Below, piece by piece: positions 42,844 to 51,050 of a DNA stretch of 64,000 nt. The position numbers and the translations under genes are program-made. Numbering within the stretch: position 1 is the stretch's first letter; each line of letters opens with the position of its first letter. The notes under the pieces were generated by a model that saw only the letters and a program-made list of their open reading frames with translations, had not been told where the DNA came from and ran no database searches. Source of the stretch: Elusimicrobiales bacterium (lineage in GTDB: Bacteria > Elusimicrobiota > Elusimicrobia > Elusimicrobiales > UBA9959); assembly GCA_028688015.1 (NCBI GenBank), contig JAQTZB010000006.1:1-64000 (forward strand). Reading direction: 5' to 3'.

Positions 42844-43827
42844 TCAGCCGGCGAGGTCGTCCAATACCGCCCTCATGCCGTCTAGGAAGGCCGCCATGTG
42901 CTCGAAGTTGAGCGTGGCCGGCAGGTCGGTCGCTTTGTGGTAATGCGGGGTGCGGTAGAAGGAGGTGTCTGTGAACATCACGGCCGGCCAGCCGTGAGCC
43001 CAGAAGCTGCGGTGGTCCGAGAAGTCGGCCCCGCGCACGAAAGAGGGCAGGCTGACGGTAGCCAGCGGCAGGTCGCTGGCCCCCCTGAAGGCGCGGTCCG
43101 CGCGCCCGGCCAGCTCCCGCGAAGCTATGTTGGAAACCTGCGCGATGAAGTTGCCCCTGTCGGGCAGGAAGACCCCGACCAGCGGCGGGTAGCGCTGGGA
43201 AAAGCGCGCCTCGCTGAAATAGCCTATCATCTCCAGCACCAGCGCCGCCCTGATGTCTTCGCCCCGCGCCGCCGCGGCGTCGGCGTAAATCTTGCTGCCC
43301 ATGCCCTCGCCACGGAAGAAAGGGGGCTCCTCGTTGACGAAAGCCGCGAATTTTACCGTGCGGGCGTAGGTCCTGCCCTTGGCGTAATCGGCCAGGGCCA
43401 GCACGCCGGCGGTGCCGCTGGCGTTGTCGTCCGCGCCGGGGTTGTTGAAGGTGTCGTAATGCGCGCCCACCACTATCACCTCGCCGGGCGCGGAGGCGCC
43501 GGTCTTAACGCAGGAAATGTTCTTTACCTTAACGCCAGAGGCCAGGTACTCCTGGACCTCCACGGCGCAGCCGGCCGCTTTGAAGCGGGCCGTTATATAG
43601 TCCTCGGCCCGGCGCAGGCGGGGCAGGTTGTTGTTGTAGAGGTCGCGCGGGCCTATGTCCACGGACAGGGTGGTCACGGCGGCCTTCAGTTCGGCCTGCC
43701 CGGTCAGCGTAGGCCCCCCGGTATAGGCCGGGGCGAACATATTCCAGCCCAGCATGCTAAGGGCCAGCCCGGCCGCGCAGGCGGCCGCTATGCCGAAAAG
43801 CTGCAATAAGCGCCGCTTGGTGAGCAT
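42844..43827 (-). CDS. M28 family aminopeptidase, membrane-anchored
   Basis: This 327-residue protein has an N-terminal membrane helix (about 8-30) and a periplasmic M28 peptidase domain. The two-zinc site reads GAHYDT (His, Asp), GADDNASG (bridging Asp), VNEEPPFF (catalytic and ligand Glu), an acidic ligand in the EMIGYF strand, and the final His in PHYHKATD. Related enzymes are aminopeptidases or glutaminyl cyclases. An extended -10 TGCTAGCAT lies 6 nt before the start codon on the minus strand, next to the terminator of the upstream repeat-protein gene. Confidence 0.88.
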   Translation of the reverse strand: MLTKRRLLQLFGIAAACAAGLALSMLGWNMFAPAYTGGPTLTGQAELKAAVTTLSVDIGPRDLYNNNLPRLRRAEDYITARFKAAGCAVEVQEYLASGVKVKNISCVKTGASAPGEVIVVGAHYDTFNNPGADDNASGTAGVLALADYAKGRTYARTVKFAAFVNEEPPFFRGEGMGSKIYADAAAARGEDIRAALVLEMIGYFSEARFSQRYPPLVGVFLPDRGNFIAQVSNIASRELAGRADRAFRGASDLPLATVSLPSFVRGADFSDHRSFWAHGWPAVMFTDTSFYRTPHYHKATDLPATLNFEHMAAFLDGMRAVLDDLAG

Positions 43828-43840
43828 GGGCTTATGCTAG

Positions 43841-43873
43841 CAAAAAAGAGGCGCGGCTTGCGGCCGCGCCTCT
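43841..43873 (-). terminator. Terminator of the proline-rich repeat protein gene
   Basis: On the minus strand AGAGGCGCGGC-CGCAA-GCCGCGCCTCT followed by TTTTTT; the downstream peptidase promoter begins immediately after. Confidence 0.88.
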
Positions 43874-43891
43874 CCTCAGGTTTTCTCCGGC

Positions 43892-45232
43892 TCAGTAAGG
43901 GTACTGGTAGCCGCCGGAAACGTAGGTTATGGTGAACTGCGTGCCGGCCACGTTCTTCTCGAGGATTATCATCCCCTGCGAGGCGAGGGCGGCGGCCGTC
44001 TCTGCGGCGGCGCGCTGCGCGTCGCTGCCGAAGGTGTAGTTCCCGCTGACGTATTTCTGCGTCTGCAGGTTGTACGGGGCGAGGAACACTATGTTATAAG
44101 AAGTGCCGGTCAGGCGCTTCTCCAGCACCACCACGCCGTTGACGCGCTTGAGCGCCTCGGCGGTCTCGGCCATGGAGCGCTGGGCGTCGCTGCCGAAGAT
44201 GAAGTTGCCGCTGGCGTAGTTCTGCGTCTCCAGCCTGCGGTGGTACTGGTAGACTATGGTGTAGGAGGTGCCTTCCAGGCGCTTCTCCAGGATCACCGCG
44301 CCTATGCCCTGCAGGGCCGCCGCGGTCTCGGTCAGGGAGCGCTGGGCGTCGCTGCCGAAGACGAAGTTGCCGCTCCGGTAGGTCTGCTGCTGCGCGTAGC
44401 TGCCGTAGGAGGCCAGGTAGCTGACAGTGAAGCTGGTGCCGGCGACGTTCTTTTCGAGCACCACCTTGCCCTGGCCTTCCATGGCCCTGACGAATTCATC
44501 GGCGGCGCGCTGCGCGTCGCTGCCGAACACGAAGTTGCCGCTGACATATTTCTCCACCTTCAGGCTGGAGGGGGCGAGGAAGACCAGCGTGTAGGAGTTA
44601 TAGTCGTTGCGCTTCTCAAGCACGGTGTAGCCGGCGCGCTGCAGGGCGGCCGCCGCGGCCTCCATGGACTGCCGCGCGTCGCTGCCGAACACGAAGTTGG
44701 AACTTTGGAAGCGGAACTGCTGCGTCTGCACCGCGGGCGGGTAGTAGGGCGGATAGCCGGGCTGGCCGGGATTCACCGGTGGGTAGACCGGGGGATAGAC
44801 CGGCGGATAAACCGGAGGGTAAACCGGGGGATAGCCGGGCTGGCCGGGGTGCACAGGCGGGTAGACGGGGTGGCTCGGGTTTACCGGGGGATAGGACGGG
44901 TGAGTCGGATGGCCGGGGTTCACCACCGGGGGATAGGACGGATGCGTCGGCTGCGTGGGGTGCGTCGGCTGCGTGGGGTGCGTCGGATGCGTGGGATGGG
45001 TCGGCTGCGTGGGGTGCGTCGGATGCACCTGCGGCGGCTGATGCGGCTGGCCGGGCTGCTGGTGCACGGGCTGCGGCACGCCGGGCTTGGGCGGCTGCTG
45101 CTGATGGCTGCCGCCGGTCTGGACGGTAAAGCCGGCTTTCTCCAGCTCGGCCGACATGGTCTCTACTGTGGCGGCCTTCGCGGCGCTGGCCACGGCGAAG
45201 ACGGCGGCTGTAAATAAGGCTAATTTTTTCAT
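43892..45232 (-). CDS. Secreted Pro-rich protein with five FGSDAQR repeats
   Basis: The start at MKKLALFTAAVFAV is behind GGAGGAAT. The 446-residue product has a signal peptide (1-20), a Pro/His/Tyr-rich tract (about 44-168) made of HPT/QPT and PVYPP/PGYPP units, and then five units of about 55 residues (174-229, 230-286, 287-340, 341-395, 396-446). Each unit has the consensus SGNFVFGSDAQRS, an amphipathic helix ETAxAL, then VVLEKxxxGTSYTIVYLA. The alternation of helix and two strands suggests a bead-like repeat domain; the Pro tract would be an extended stalk or wall-spanning segment. I know no described family. Preceded by TAGGCCCA site D. Confidence 0.75.
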   Translation of the reverse strand: MKKLALFTAAVFAVASAAKAATVETMSAELEKAGFTVQTGGSHQQQPPKPGVPQPVHQQPGQPHQPPQVHPTHPTQPTHPTHPTHPTQPTHPTQPTHPSYPPVVNPGHPTHPSYPPVNPSHPVYPPVHPGQPGYPPVYPPVYPPVYPPVYPPVNPGQPGYPPYYPPAVQTQQFRFQSSNFVFGSDARQSMEAAAAALQRAGYTVLEKRNDYNSYTLVFLAPSSLKVEKYVSGNFVFGSDAQRAADEFVRAMEGQGKVVLEKNVAGTSFTVSYLASYGSYAQQQTYRSGNFVFGSDAQRSLTETAAALQGIGAVILEKRLEGTSYTIVYQYHRRLETQNYASGNFIFGSDAQRSMAETAEALKRVNGVVVLEKRLTGTSYNIVFLAPYNLQTQKYVSGNYTFGSDAQRAAAETAAALASQGMIILEKNVAGTQFTITYVSGGYQYPY

Positions 45233-45340
45233 ATTCCTCCCCAAAACTTGCTGCTCTATAGTTACAGGATATGATTATTGAGCATCTTCCTCTACGGGCC
45301 AAAGTCCCAAAAATCGCAACTATTAAGACCTATGCGGAAC

Positions 45341-45355
45341 TGGGCCTATCGGCCC
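45341..45355 (-). promoter_or_regulatory. TAGGCCCA site D
   Basis: On the minus strand GGGCC-GA-TAGGCCCA (45355-45341), followed by CATAGGTCTT (45334-45325), a sequence shared with site B. It lies 109 nt before the repeat-protein start. Confidence 0.5.
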
Positions 45356-45369
45356 GGCCGGCGGCGGCG

Positions 45370-45398
45370 TTGATATTAAGGAATGTCTTTTATAGTAT
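45370..45398 (+). promoter_or_regulatory. dinB promoter, leaderless start
   Basis: TTGATA (45370-45375), 17 nt, TAGTAT (45393-45398), then 6 nt to the dinB ATG. An overlapping TATAGT starts 2 nt earlier. Confidence 0.6.
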
Positions 45399-45404
45399 TA
45401 AGGG

Positions 45405-46574
45405 ATGGAGCGGCGCATAGTGCACGTGGACATGGACGCTTTCTTCGCGGCCATAGAGCAGCGCGATAATCCCGCGCTGCGGGGCCGCCCCGTCATAGTA
45501 GGCGCCGATCCACAGGGCGGGCGCGGGCGCGGGGTGGTCTCCACCTGCTCTTACGAGGCGCGCAAGTTCGGCGTGCGCTCCGCCATGCCGATCTCGGAGG
45601 CGTGGCGCCGCTGCCCGCAGGGTGTTTTCTTGCCGCCCGATTTCGCCAGGTACGAAGAGGCCTCCGGCCTGATCCGCCGGGCCTTCTATGAATTCACGCC
45701 CGACCTGGAGCAGGTCAGCATAGACGAGGCCTTCCTGGACATCACCCGCAGCGCCCACCTCTTCGGCGGGCCGCTGGAAACCTGCCGCCGCATCAAGCGG
45801 CGGGTCAGGGAGCTCACCGGTCTCTCTTGCTCGGTCGGCCTCGCTCCCACGAAAATGGCCGCCAAGATAGCCTCGGACCTCAAAAAGCCGGACGGCCTGG
45901 TGGTGGTGGAGGCGGCCGGCCTGCGGGCCTTCCTCTCTCCGCTGGATATCTCCAAGCTCTGGGGGCTGGGGCCCAAGACCGCGGCACTGCTGCGTGAGCG
46001 CGGGATAAACACGGTGGGGGAACTGGCCGCCGCGCGGGACAGCGACCTGCTGGCGCTGGGCAGCGGCGGCCCCGCGCTGCGGCTGCTGGCGCTGGGCGAG
46101 GACCCGCGCGAGGTGCGCGAGGATTACGAGACTAAGTCGGTGGGCAATGAAACCACCTTCGGCGCCGATACGGGCGACGAGCGCGAGATCAGGGAATCCC
46201 TGGTGGCATTGTCGGACAAGGTGTCCTCGCGGCTGCGGGAGGGCGGCTTCAAGGGCCGCACTATTACGCTGAAGATACGGCTGGAGGGGTTTGAAACCTA
46301 TACGCGCGCCAGGACCCTGCCGTTCTCCACCAACTACGCCGACATAATTTCCAAAGAGGCGCTGGCGCTTTACGCGGCCTTCGAGAGGGGGCGCAAAAAG
46401 GTGCGCCTGCTGGGCGTAAAGGTCTCCGGCCTGATGCCGGCCGGCGAGAAGGAAAGCCTTTTCGAGGAAGAGGGCGATGACCGCCGCGAAAAGGCCCACA
46501 AGGCCATAGAAGCCATCCGCGGGAAATTCGGCCGGTCCTCCATCTACAGGGCCGGCGGCAAAAAAGATATCTAG
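45405..46574 (+). CDS. dinB: DNA polymerase IV (Y family)
   Basis: The 389-residue protein is an error-prone translesion polymerase. Motifs: MERRIVHVDMDAFFAAIE (metal-binding Asp and the steric-gate Phe), YEARKFGVRSAMP, VSIDEAFLDIT (second catalytic Asp-Glu pair), SVGLAPTKMAAKIASDLKKPDG, then two HhH motifs (KLWGLGPKTAALLRERGI) and the little-finger domain. No C-terminal beta-clamp motif of QLxLF type is obvious; the tail ends with KSSIYRAGGKK-type sequence. It converges with the TetR gene, overlapping by 4 nt. Confidence 0.95.
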   Translation: MERRIVHVDMDAFFAAIEQRDNPALRGRPVIVGADPQGGRGRGVVSTCSYEARKFGVRSAMPISEAWRRCPQGVFLPPDFARYEEASGLIRRAFYEFTPDLEQVSIDEAFLDITRSAHLFGGPLETCRRIKRRVRELTGLSCSVGLAPTKMAAKIASDLKKPDGLVVVEAAGLRAFLSPLDISKLWGLGPKTAALLRERGINTVGELAAARDSDLLALGSGGPALRLLALGEDPREVREDYETKSVGNETTFGADTGDEREIRESLVALSDKVSSRLREGGFKGRTITLKIRLEGFETYTRARTLPFSTNYADIISKEALALYAAFERGRKKVRLLGVKVSGLMPAGEKESLFEEEGDDRREKAHKAIEAIRGKFGRSSIYRAGGKKDI

Positions 46575-47224
46575 AGCTTAGTCCAGGGCAGGAGGGGGGA
46601 GCGGCCGGCGTGTTTCCAGCCGGTGAGGGCGCAGACCAGGTCGCCCCATTTCTTTTCCAGCTCGGCCGCGGTCACGGCGCCGTCCGGGGCCGAGGCGGCG
46701 TAGAGCATTGCGCCGAACAGCGCGTCCTGGATCGTTTCGGTCACGGCCGCCGGGTCGCCCTTCAGCTTGAAGAGGCCTTCACGTTCGCCCGCCAGCAGGT
46801 GCTCCAGGATCCTTTCGCGGCCCTTGGCTATCATGTCCTTGAAAACCCCGGCAAAGGCCCCGCCCCTGCCGGCCAGGTAGTAGAGCAGCAGCAGGATCTG
46901 CCCGTCCTGCTTCTTAGAGCGCAGCGCCCAGGCTACGTTCCCCAGGCAATGCTTCAGCAGGCGGCGGCCCGCGCCGTCTCCGGGCTCCATCAGCGCGCTG
47001 ACCGTCTCGTGGTTGTGGGCGATTATAGTGCGGACCAGCTCTTCGAACAGCGCGTTCTTGTCGCGGAAATGATACATCACGGCCGACTGGCTAAGGCCCA
47101 CGTCGTCGGCCACCATCTGGAAGCTGGCGTCGGCGAAGCCGTGCTTGGCCGCCAGCTTGATGGCGGAGAGCACTATCTTGCGGCGGGTCTGTTCGCCTTT
47201 GGTCGTTTCTGGACGGGCCTTCAT
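46571..47224 (-). CDS. TetR family transcriptional regulator
   Basis: A 217-residue protein with the TetR N-terminal HTH: TRRKIVLSAIKLAAKHGFAD, FQMVADDVGLSQSAVMYHFR and DKNALFEELV. The C-terminal helical domain has no close match to a ligand class I can name. A minus-strand TAAAAT at 47232-47237 lies 7 nt before the ATG, so the mRNA is probably leaderless. The target is unclear; the divergent neighbour at 47390 is 165 nt away and is the natural candidate. Confidence 0.9.
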   Translation of the reverse strand: MKARPETTKGEQTRRKIVLSAIKLAAKHGFADASFQMVADDVGLSQSAVMYHFRDKNALFEELVRTIIAHNHETVSALMEPGDGAGRRLLKHCLGNVAWALRSKKQDGQILLLLYYLAGRGGAFAGVFKDMIAKGRERILEHLLAGEREGLFKLKGDPAAVTETIQDALFGAMLYAASAPDGAVTAAELEKKWGDLVCALTGWKHAGRSPLLPWTKL

Positions 47225-47272
47225 AATTAGGATTTTACCTTATTTTCAGGCGCCGGCAAGGGCTGCGGTAAA

Positions 47273-47295
47273 GGGCCTAGCGCGGCGTAGGCCCA
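47273..47295 (+). promoter_or_regulatory. TAGGCCCA site E
   Basis: GGGCCTA (47273-47279), 8 nt, TAGGCCCA (47288-47295), followed by the separate 15-bp palindrome GACCCGT-G-ACGGGTC (47298-47312), which could be the operator of the divergent TetR protein. Confidence 0.55.
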
Positions 47296-47319
47296 TAGAC
47301 CCGTGACGGGTCGGCATTT

Positions 47320-47348
47320 TTGAAATACAATGTATTACACGGTATTAA
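47320..47348 (+). promoter_or_regulatory. Sigma-70 promoter of the small secreted protein
   Basis: TTGAAA (47320-47325), 17 nt, TATTAA (47343-47348). The start codon is 42 nt downstream. Confidence 0.6.
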
Positions 47349-47389
47349 CAAGGTAATGCGCGGCACGGCGGGCGGGTAAGGGAGAAAAC

Positions 47390-47836
47390 ATGAAAAAGAT
47401 CATCCTGGCGGTTCTGATGGCGGCGGCTTTCACGGGTTCCGCGGCGGCGCAGCTCCCCGGCATGGACGGCGCGGCCTCCTTCTGCGACCCGGCCTTCCAG
47501 GATTTCGTTGAAACCACCTACGGCTACCTGAACCCCCGCACCGGCATCGCCGCCCGCCTGCGCGACTCTGTCGCTTCCCCCGCGGCGACCACCGCTCCCA
47601 GGCCCGCCCTCGTCTTTGTCAGCATCCTCCCCAAGGCCGCCGACTACTCGGCCCTGCTGCGGGAGCTGTCCGCCTCGGCCGGTTTCGTGCTGAAGGGCGA
47701 GAGGGTCCGCCTGGTGAAGGGCGCGCGGCAGGTCCGCATAGTCGGCTGGGCCAGGGCCGACGGCGTAGCCGCCATCCGCGCCAGCTCCGGGGTAGCCGGG
47801 GTCGCCGTGGGCAAAAAGAAGGCTTCCGCCATCTGA
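47390..47836 (+). CDS. Small secreted protein, unknown function
   Basis: A 148-residue exported protein with a signal peptide of about 20 residues ending AAAQ. The mature part contains one Cys and an alpha-beta pattern (PALVFVSILPKAADYSALLR, FVLKGERVRLVKGARQVR, VGWARADGVAAIRASSGVAG), ending in a Lys-rich tail. I recognise no family; the last segment resembles the small beta-alpha-beta propeptide or TrbC-type folds only vaguely. It has a good promoter and TAGGCCCA site E. Confidence 0.62.
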   Translation: MKKIILAVLMAAAFTGSAAAQLPGMDGAASFCDPAFQDFVETTYGYLNPRTGIAARLRDSVASPAATTAPRPALVFVSILPKAADYSALLRELSASAGFVLKGERVRLVKGARQVRIVGWARADGVAAIRASSGVAGVAVGKKKASAI

Positions 47837-47862
47837 GCCTACCGAGGCGAAGCCTCGATACA

Positions 47863-47894
47863 AGAGCCCCCGGCAGCGGCCGGGGGCGGTTTTA
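47863..47894 (+). terminator. Terminator after the small secreted protein
   Basis: CCCCCGGC-AGCG-GCCGGGGG followed by CGGTTTTA. Confidence 0.75.
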
Positions 47895-47925
47895 TCGGCG
47901 GGGTGTTTTTTAATAAGATAGTTGT

Positions 47926-48354
47926 ATGGCTATATCCAAACCCCTCGAGTACGACCGCCCCGTTAAGCCCGAAGAGATAGACGGCCTGGGCCACGTGAAC
48001 AACCAGGTCTACCTGGACTGGTTCATGGAGGCCGCCACCAAACATTCCGAGCTGGTGGGCTGGGACGTCGGCCGCATGATAAAGATGGGGGAGGGCTGGG
48101 TGGTGCGCCGCCACGAGATAGACTACCTGCACCCTGTGCTGCCGGGCGAGACCGTGCTGATGAAAACCTGGGTGGAGACGGCCGAGCGGGCGTCCTCCAG
48201 GCGCTGCTATGAGATCTACCGGAAGTCGGACGGCAGGAAGGTCTGCGAGGGCAGCACCATGTGGGTCTGGATCAACTACAAGACCGGCCGCCCGGCCCGT
48301 ATCCCGGAGGCTGTTGTAACGGATTTCATGAATTGGAGCCAGCCGGCCGGCTAG
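47926..48354 (+). CDS. Acyl-CoA thioesterase, 4HBT/YbgC-like
   Basis: This 142-residue hotdog-fold protein has the YbgC/FadM hallmark DGLGHVNNQVYLDWF with the catalytic Asp position early, then DYLHPVLPGETVLMKTWVE and SRRCYEIYR. It would hydrolyse acyl-CoA or acyl-ACP in the cytoplasm. TAAGAT at 47914-47919 lies 6 nt before the ATG, so the mRNA is probably leaderless. It overlaps the convergent exonuclease gene by 4 nt. Confidence 0.88.
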   Translation: MAISKPLEYDRPVKPEEIDGLGHVNNQVYLDWFMEAATKHSELVGWDVGRMIKMGEGWVVRRHEIDYLHPVLPGETVLMKTWVETAERASSRRCYEIYRKSDGRKVCEGSTMWVWINYKTGRPARIPEAVVTDFMNWSQPAG

Positions 48355-48869
48355 TTCAACCCCGCCGCGGCCTTCGCGGTCCGGGCTCGTTCCACAGCTA
48401 TCACTATTTTCGCGCAGGCCTCCGCGTCCGAAAGGGCGTGGTGGTGCTTCAGCGGTATGCCGAGCTGCTGGCAGACATTGGAAAGAGTCGCGGGTTTGAT
48501 GCCTAGTTCCTTCCTCGCCAGCTGCACGGTGCAGGCGAACTGCTGCACCGGCGGCTTCAGCCCAGCCGCCGCGCAGCAGGCGTAGAGCACGCCGCGGTCG
48601 AAAGGCGCGTTATGCGCCGCGATGAAATCTATCCCCTTGAAAAAATCCACCAGCCCCGGCCAGACCGCCCCGAAGGGCGGCTCGTTCTCCACGTCTTCCC
48701 AGGTAATGTTGTGGATATAGGTGAAGATGATGTCCGGGCGCGGCGGGCGGATGAGGCGGTGGGCCGTGCGGACGATCTTGCCGTCCTCCACGCGGGCGAG
48801 GCCCACGGAGCAGGCGGAATCCCTGCCGTTGTCCGCGGTCTCGAAGTCGATAGCGGTGAAAGCCGGCAT
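48351..48869 (-). CDS. DnaQ-like 3'-5' exonuclease
   Basis: A 172-residue DEDDh exonuclease, same size as stand-alone epsilon-like proteins. Exo I TAIDFETAD (Asp, Glu), Exo II AAHNAPFDRGVL (Asp), and Exo III HHALSDAEACAKI (His, Asp) are all intact. FTYIHNITWEDV is the epsilon-type linker motif. It could proofread or process DNA or RNA ends. The start overlaps the aminotransferase stop (TGATG), so the two are coupled. Confidence 0.9.
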   Translation of the reverse strand: MPAFTAIDFETADNGRDSACSVGLARVEDGKIVRTAHRLIRPPRPDIIFTYIHNITWEDVENEPPFGAVWPGLVDFFKGIDFIAAHNAPFDRGVLYACCAAAGLKPPVQQFACTVQLARKELGIKPATLSNVCQQLGIPLKHHHALSDAEACAKIVIAVERARTAKAAAGLN

Positions 48870-49999
48870 CAGAGCGGCCCGCCCTTCAGCGCCTTCAGGC
48901 CGGCCAGCAGGCGGTCCAGGTCGGCGCGGTTGTTGTAGAAATGCAGCGAGACTCGCACGCCTTCGCCGCGGGCGGCCGTCATGACGCCCATTTTCTCCAG
49001 CCGGGCAACGGCGCGCGCCGGGTCTTTCGCCTTGACGATGGTAATGCCGGAGCGGCAGGCCCGCTCCAGCGGGGTGGCCGTTTCCAGGCCCAAGGCCTTA
49101 AGGCCGGCTTCGAGGTAGTCGTTCAGGTCGAAGATGCGGCGCTGTATGTTCTCCACGCCCAGGTCGCTTAGCAGCCTGGAGGCCGCGCCCAACGCGAAGA
49201 TGCAGGGGAAATGCACGCAGCCGGCCTCCACCGCGCCGGCCTCCGGCTTCATCACGCGCGCCTGGTTGTCCATCCGCTCTGGTACCGCCACCGAGCGCCA
49301 GCCGGCCTCCGGAAATTTAATTTTGCCCAGCCAGCGCCGGGAGGCGTAAAGCCCGGCCGCGCCGTAACCGGCCATGGTCCACTTGAAGCAGGAGAAGACC
49401 ATAAAGTCTAGCCCGGCCTTCTTCACGTCCACCGGCATGGCGCCCAGCGCCTGCGTGGCGTTAACGACTAAAATTATGCCGCGGCGTCGGCACAGCCGGC
49501 CCAGCGCTGCGAGGTCCTGCCTGAAGCCGGTGCGGTACTGCACGTAGCTGGTGACCAGTATCTTAATGTCAGGCGTGAGCGCTTTCTCAATGTTTTTTAG
49601 CGGGTAACGCCGGTCTTCCGGTTCCAGGAATTTAACTTTGAAGCCGGCGTTCAGCCAGGCCAGCGTGGAGGAGGGGAACTCGTCGCGCATGGTCAGCACG
49701 GTCCCGCGCCCTTTCAGCGCGCCCGCCACCAGGCTCATGCCGTGGGAGGTGTTCAGCGTGAACGCGACCTGCTTCGGCCCCGCGCCTATCAGCCCGGCCA
49801 GCGCGGCGCGGGAAGCCTCCAGCCGCTTCAGCCACTGCTCCCAGTAGGCGTCGCCATGGGCGAGGGCCTCGCTGTAATAGGCCGCCCCTGCGGCGGCCAC
49901 GGGCCGCGCCAGCGGGGCGCCGCCGGCAGCGTTGACGAAAGTATATTTTTTCAGCGCGGGGAACAGGGCCCTCGCGGCTTTCCAATCAGGTTTTTTCAT
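48869..49999 (-). CDS. Class V aminotransferase-fold PLP protein with Asp-to-Asn change
   Basis: The 376-residue protein has the cysteine desulfurase/CsdA-like fold: FTLNTSHGMSLVAG (phosphate-binding turn), TMRDEFPSS, a strand LVVNATQALGAMPVDV, and the PLP lysine in FSCFKWTMAGYG (K206). The strand normally reads VDA-x-Q, whose Asp contacts the pyridine nitrogen of PLP; here it is Asn180. The rest (GLYASRRWL, VRVSLHFYNNRADLDRLL) is normal. Activity may therefore be altered; isopenicillin-N-epimerase-like, kynureninase-like or desulfurase roles are all open. The exonuclease gene is coupled downstream. Confidence 0.82.
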   Translation of the reverse strand: MKKPDWKAARALFPALKKYTFVNAAGGAPLARPVAAAGAAYYSEALAHGDAYWEQWLKRLEASRAALAGLIGAGPKQVAFTLNTSHGMSLVAGALKGRGTVLTMRDEFPSSTLAWLNAGFKVKFLEPEDRRYPLKNIEKALTPDIKILVTSYVQYRTGFRQDLAALGRLCRRRGIILVVNATQALGAMPVDVKKAGLDFMVFSCFKWTMAGYGAAGLYASRRWLGKIKFPEAGWRSVAVPERMDNQARVMKPEAGAVEAGCVHFPCIFALGAASRLLSDLGVENIQRRIFDLNDYLEAGLKALGLETATPLERACRSGITIVKAKDPARAVARLEKMGVMTAARGEGVRVSLHFYNNRADLDRLLAGLKALKGGPL

Positions 50000-50010
50000 G
50001 GTCGCCAGTT

Positions 50011-50040
50011 AAAAAGCCGGGAGCTGACTCCCGGCTTTTC
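50011..50040 (-). terminator. Terminator after the CsgG-like gene at 50057
   Basis: AAAAGCCGGGAG-CTGA-CTCCCGGCTTTT, with a T5 run on the minus strand. Confidence 0.9.
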
Positions 50041-50056
50041 GCTCCTTGCCCGGAAC

Positions 50057-50965
50057 TTACTTGCCTTCGCGCAGGACGTCGGTTTTCTGCACGGCCGCCT
50101 TGGTTTCGGCGATGGAATACTTGGGATTGACCTTCACCACCCTGGCGGTGCCGACCTTCTCCTCTTCGGAGCCCAGGGACTCCCCGGTGTCGGGGTCCGT
50201 CATCTCCTCCCCGGCGCGGAAGATGGAGTAGGTGCGGCCGACCTTTTCCCCGTCGGCGGCGCCGGAGTTGATATAGACCTGGTTGCCGGTGACCTTGATT
50301 ATCTTGACGGCCGAGCTGCCGCCCTCGTCGAACTTGGCCGTCAGCTCTTTGACCACGTCGTCGACGGCCTTGCGGGCCGCCTTGCCGAGGATGGTCTCGT
50401 CGAAGCCGTCCTTGCCGAAGTCGAAGCTGGGGGCTATGCTGAGGTCGCCCTTGAACTCGGCGCTGGACTTGGAACCCTCGCCCTTGGCCGCGGCGACTAT
50501 CTGGCCGGAGGTGGTGTCTATGGCGCGCACGTCTATGCCGGCGCGCGCCGTGTTCTTGGACATTTTCGCGCCGCCGCCGAACGGCAGCACTTTTTCAAGG
50601 CCGCCCACGCCGATCTTGGAATCCTTGACTCCGAACTCGGTCACCGCGCCAGTCACGATGAACTGCGCGCCGAGCAGGCGGCCTATCTTAGCCGCGGTCT
50701 GCGCCGTAACGGCCCCGGAGGCGCCCAGCCGCTGCTCCTGCATTACCGACTCCAGCTTCTCGCGCTCTATCAAAGTGTATTTCCTGGTTTCGGAAAGGGC
50801 GGTCACCATCATCTCCGCTATGCCGGTGCCCACGTTCTGCCAGCCGTGGCCGTGGCTGGATTTGTCTTCCAGGTCCAGTACGCAGATTATCTTCTTGCCG
50901 CCGCACCAGCCGTTGGCCGCCAGGGAAAGCAGCAGCGCCGAAATAAGTATAGCCTTGTTTTTCAT
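50057..50965 (-). CDS. Secreted CsgG-like protein
   Basis: The 302-residue protein has a signal peptide (1-21, ending NGWCGG) and a CsgG-type domain: KIICVLDLEDKSSHGHGWQ, EREKLESVMQEQRLGASGA, KIGRLLGAQFIVTGAVTEFG and ARAGIDVRAIDTTSGQIVA. It continues with an additional beta domain (VKIIKVTGNQVYINSGAADG, FRAGEEMTDPDTGESLG) of a type often attached to FlgT/CsgG-like proteins. A lipobox is not convincing (C21 follows W). Likely an envelope pore or assembly factor. It has TTGCCCTCC-type ribosome binding sequence (GGAGGGCAAG) before the ATG. Confidence 0.8.
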   Translation of the reverse strand: MKNKAILISALLLSLAANGWCGGKKIICVLDLEDKSSHGHGWQNVGTGIAEMMVTALSETRKYTLIEREKLESVMQEQRLGASGAVTAQTAAKIGRLLGAQFIVTGAVTEFGVKDSKIGVGGLEKVLPFGGGAKMSKNTARAGIDVRAIDTTSGQIVAAAKGEGSKSSAEFKGDLSIAPSFDFGKDGFDETILGKAARKAVDDVVKELTAKFDEGGSSAVKIIKVTGNQVYINSGAADGEKVGRTYSIFRAGEEMTDPDTGESLGSEEEKVGTARVVKVNPKYSIAETKAAVQKTDVLREGK

Positions 50966-51050
50966 CTTGCCCTCCGTATTTAAGGGTTATGATAGCAAAA
51001 AGTCCCGCGCGGTATTTTGTAAAATAGAGGGAGCAAAGTAAGGAGGCCTA

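Noticed and set aside
44930-45030. Short tandem DNA repeats that could be mistaken for a CRISPR array or satellite
   Set aside because: They are codon-phase repeats that encode the HPT/QPT tract of the secreted Pro-rich protein; there are no spacers.
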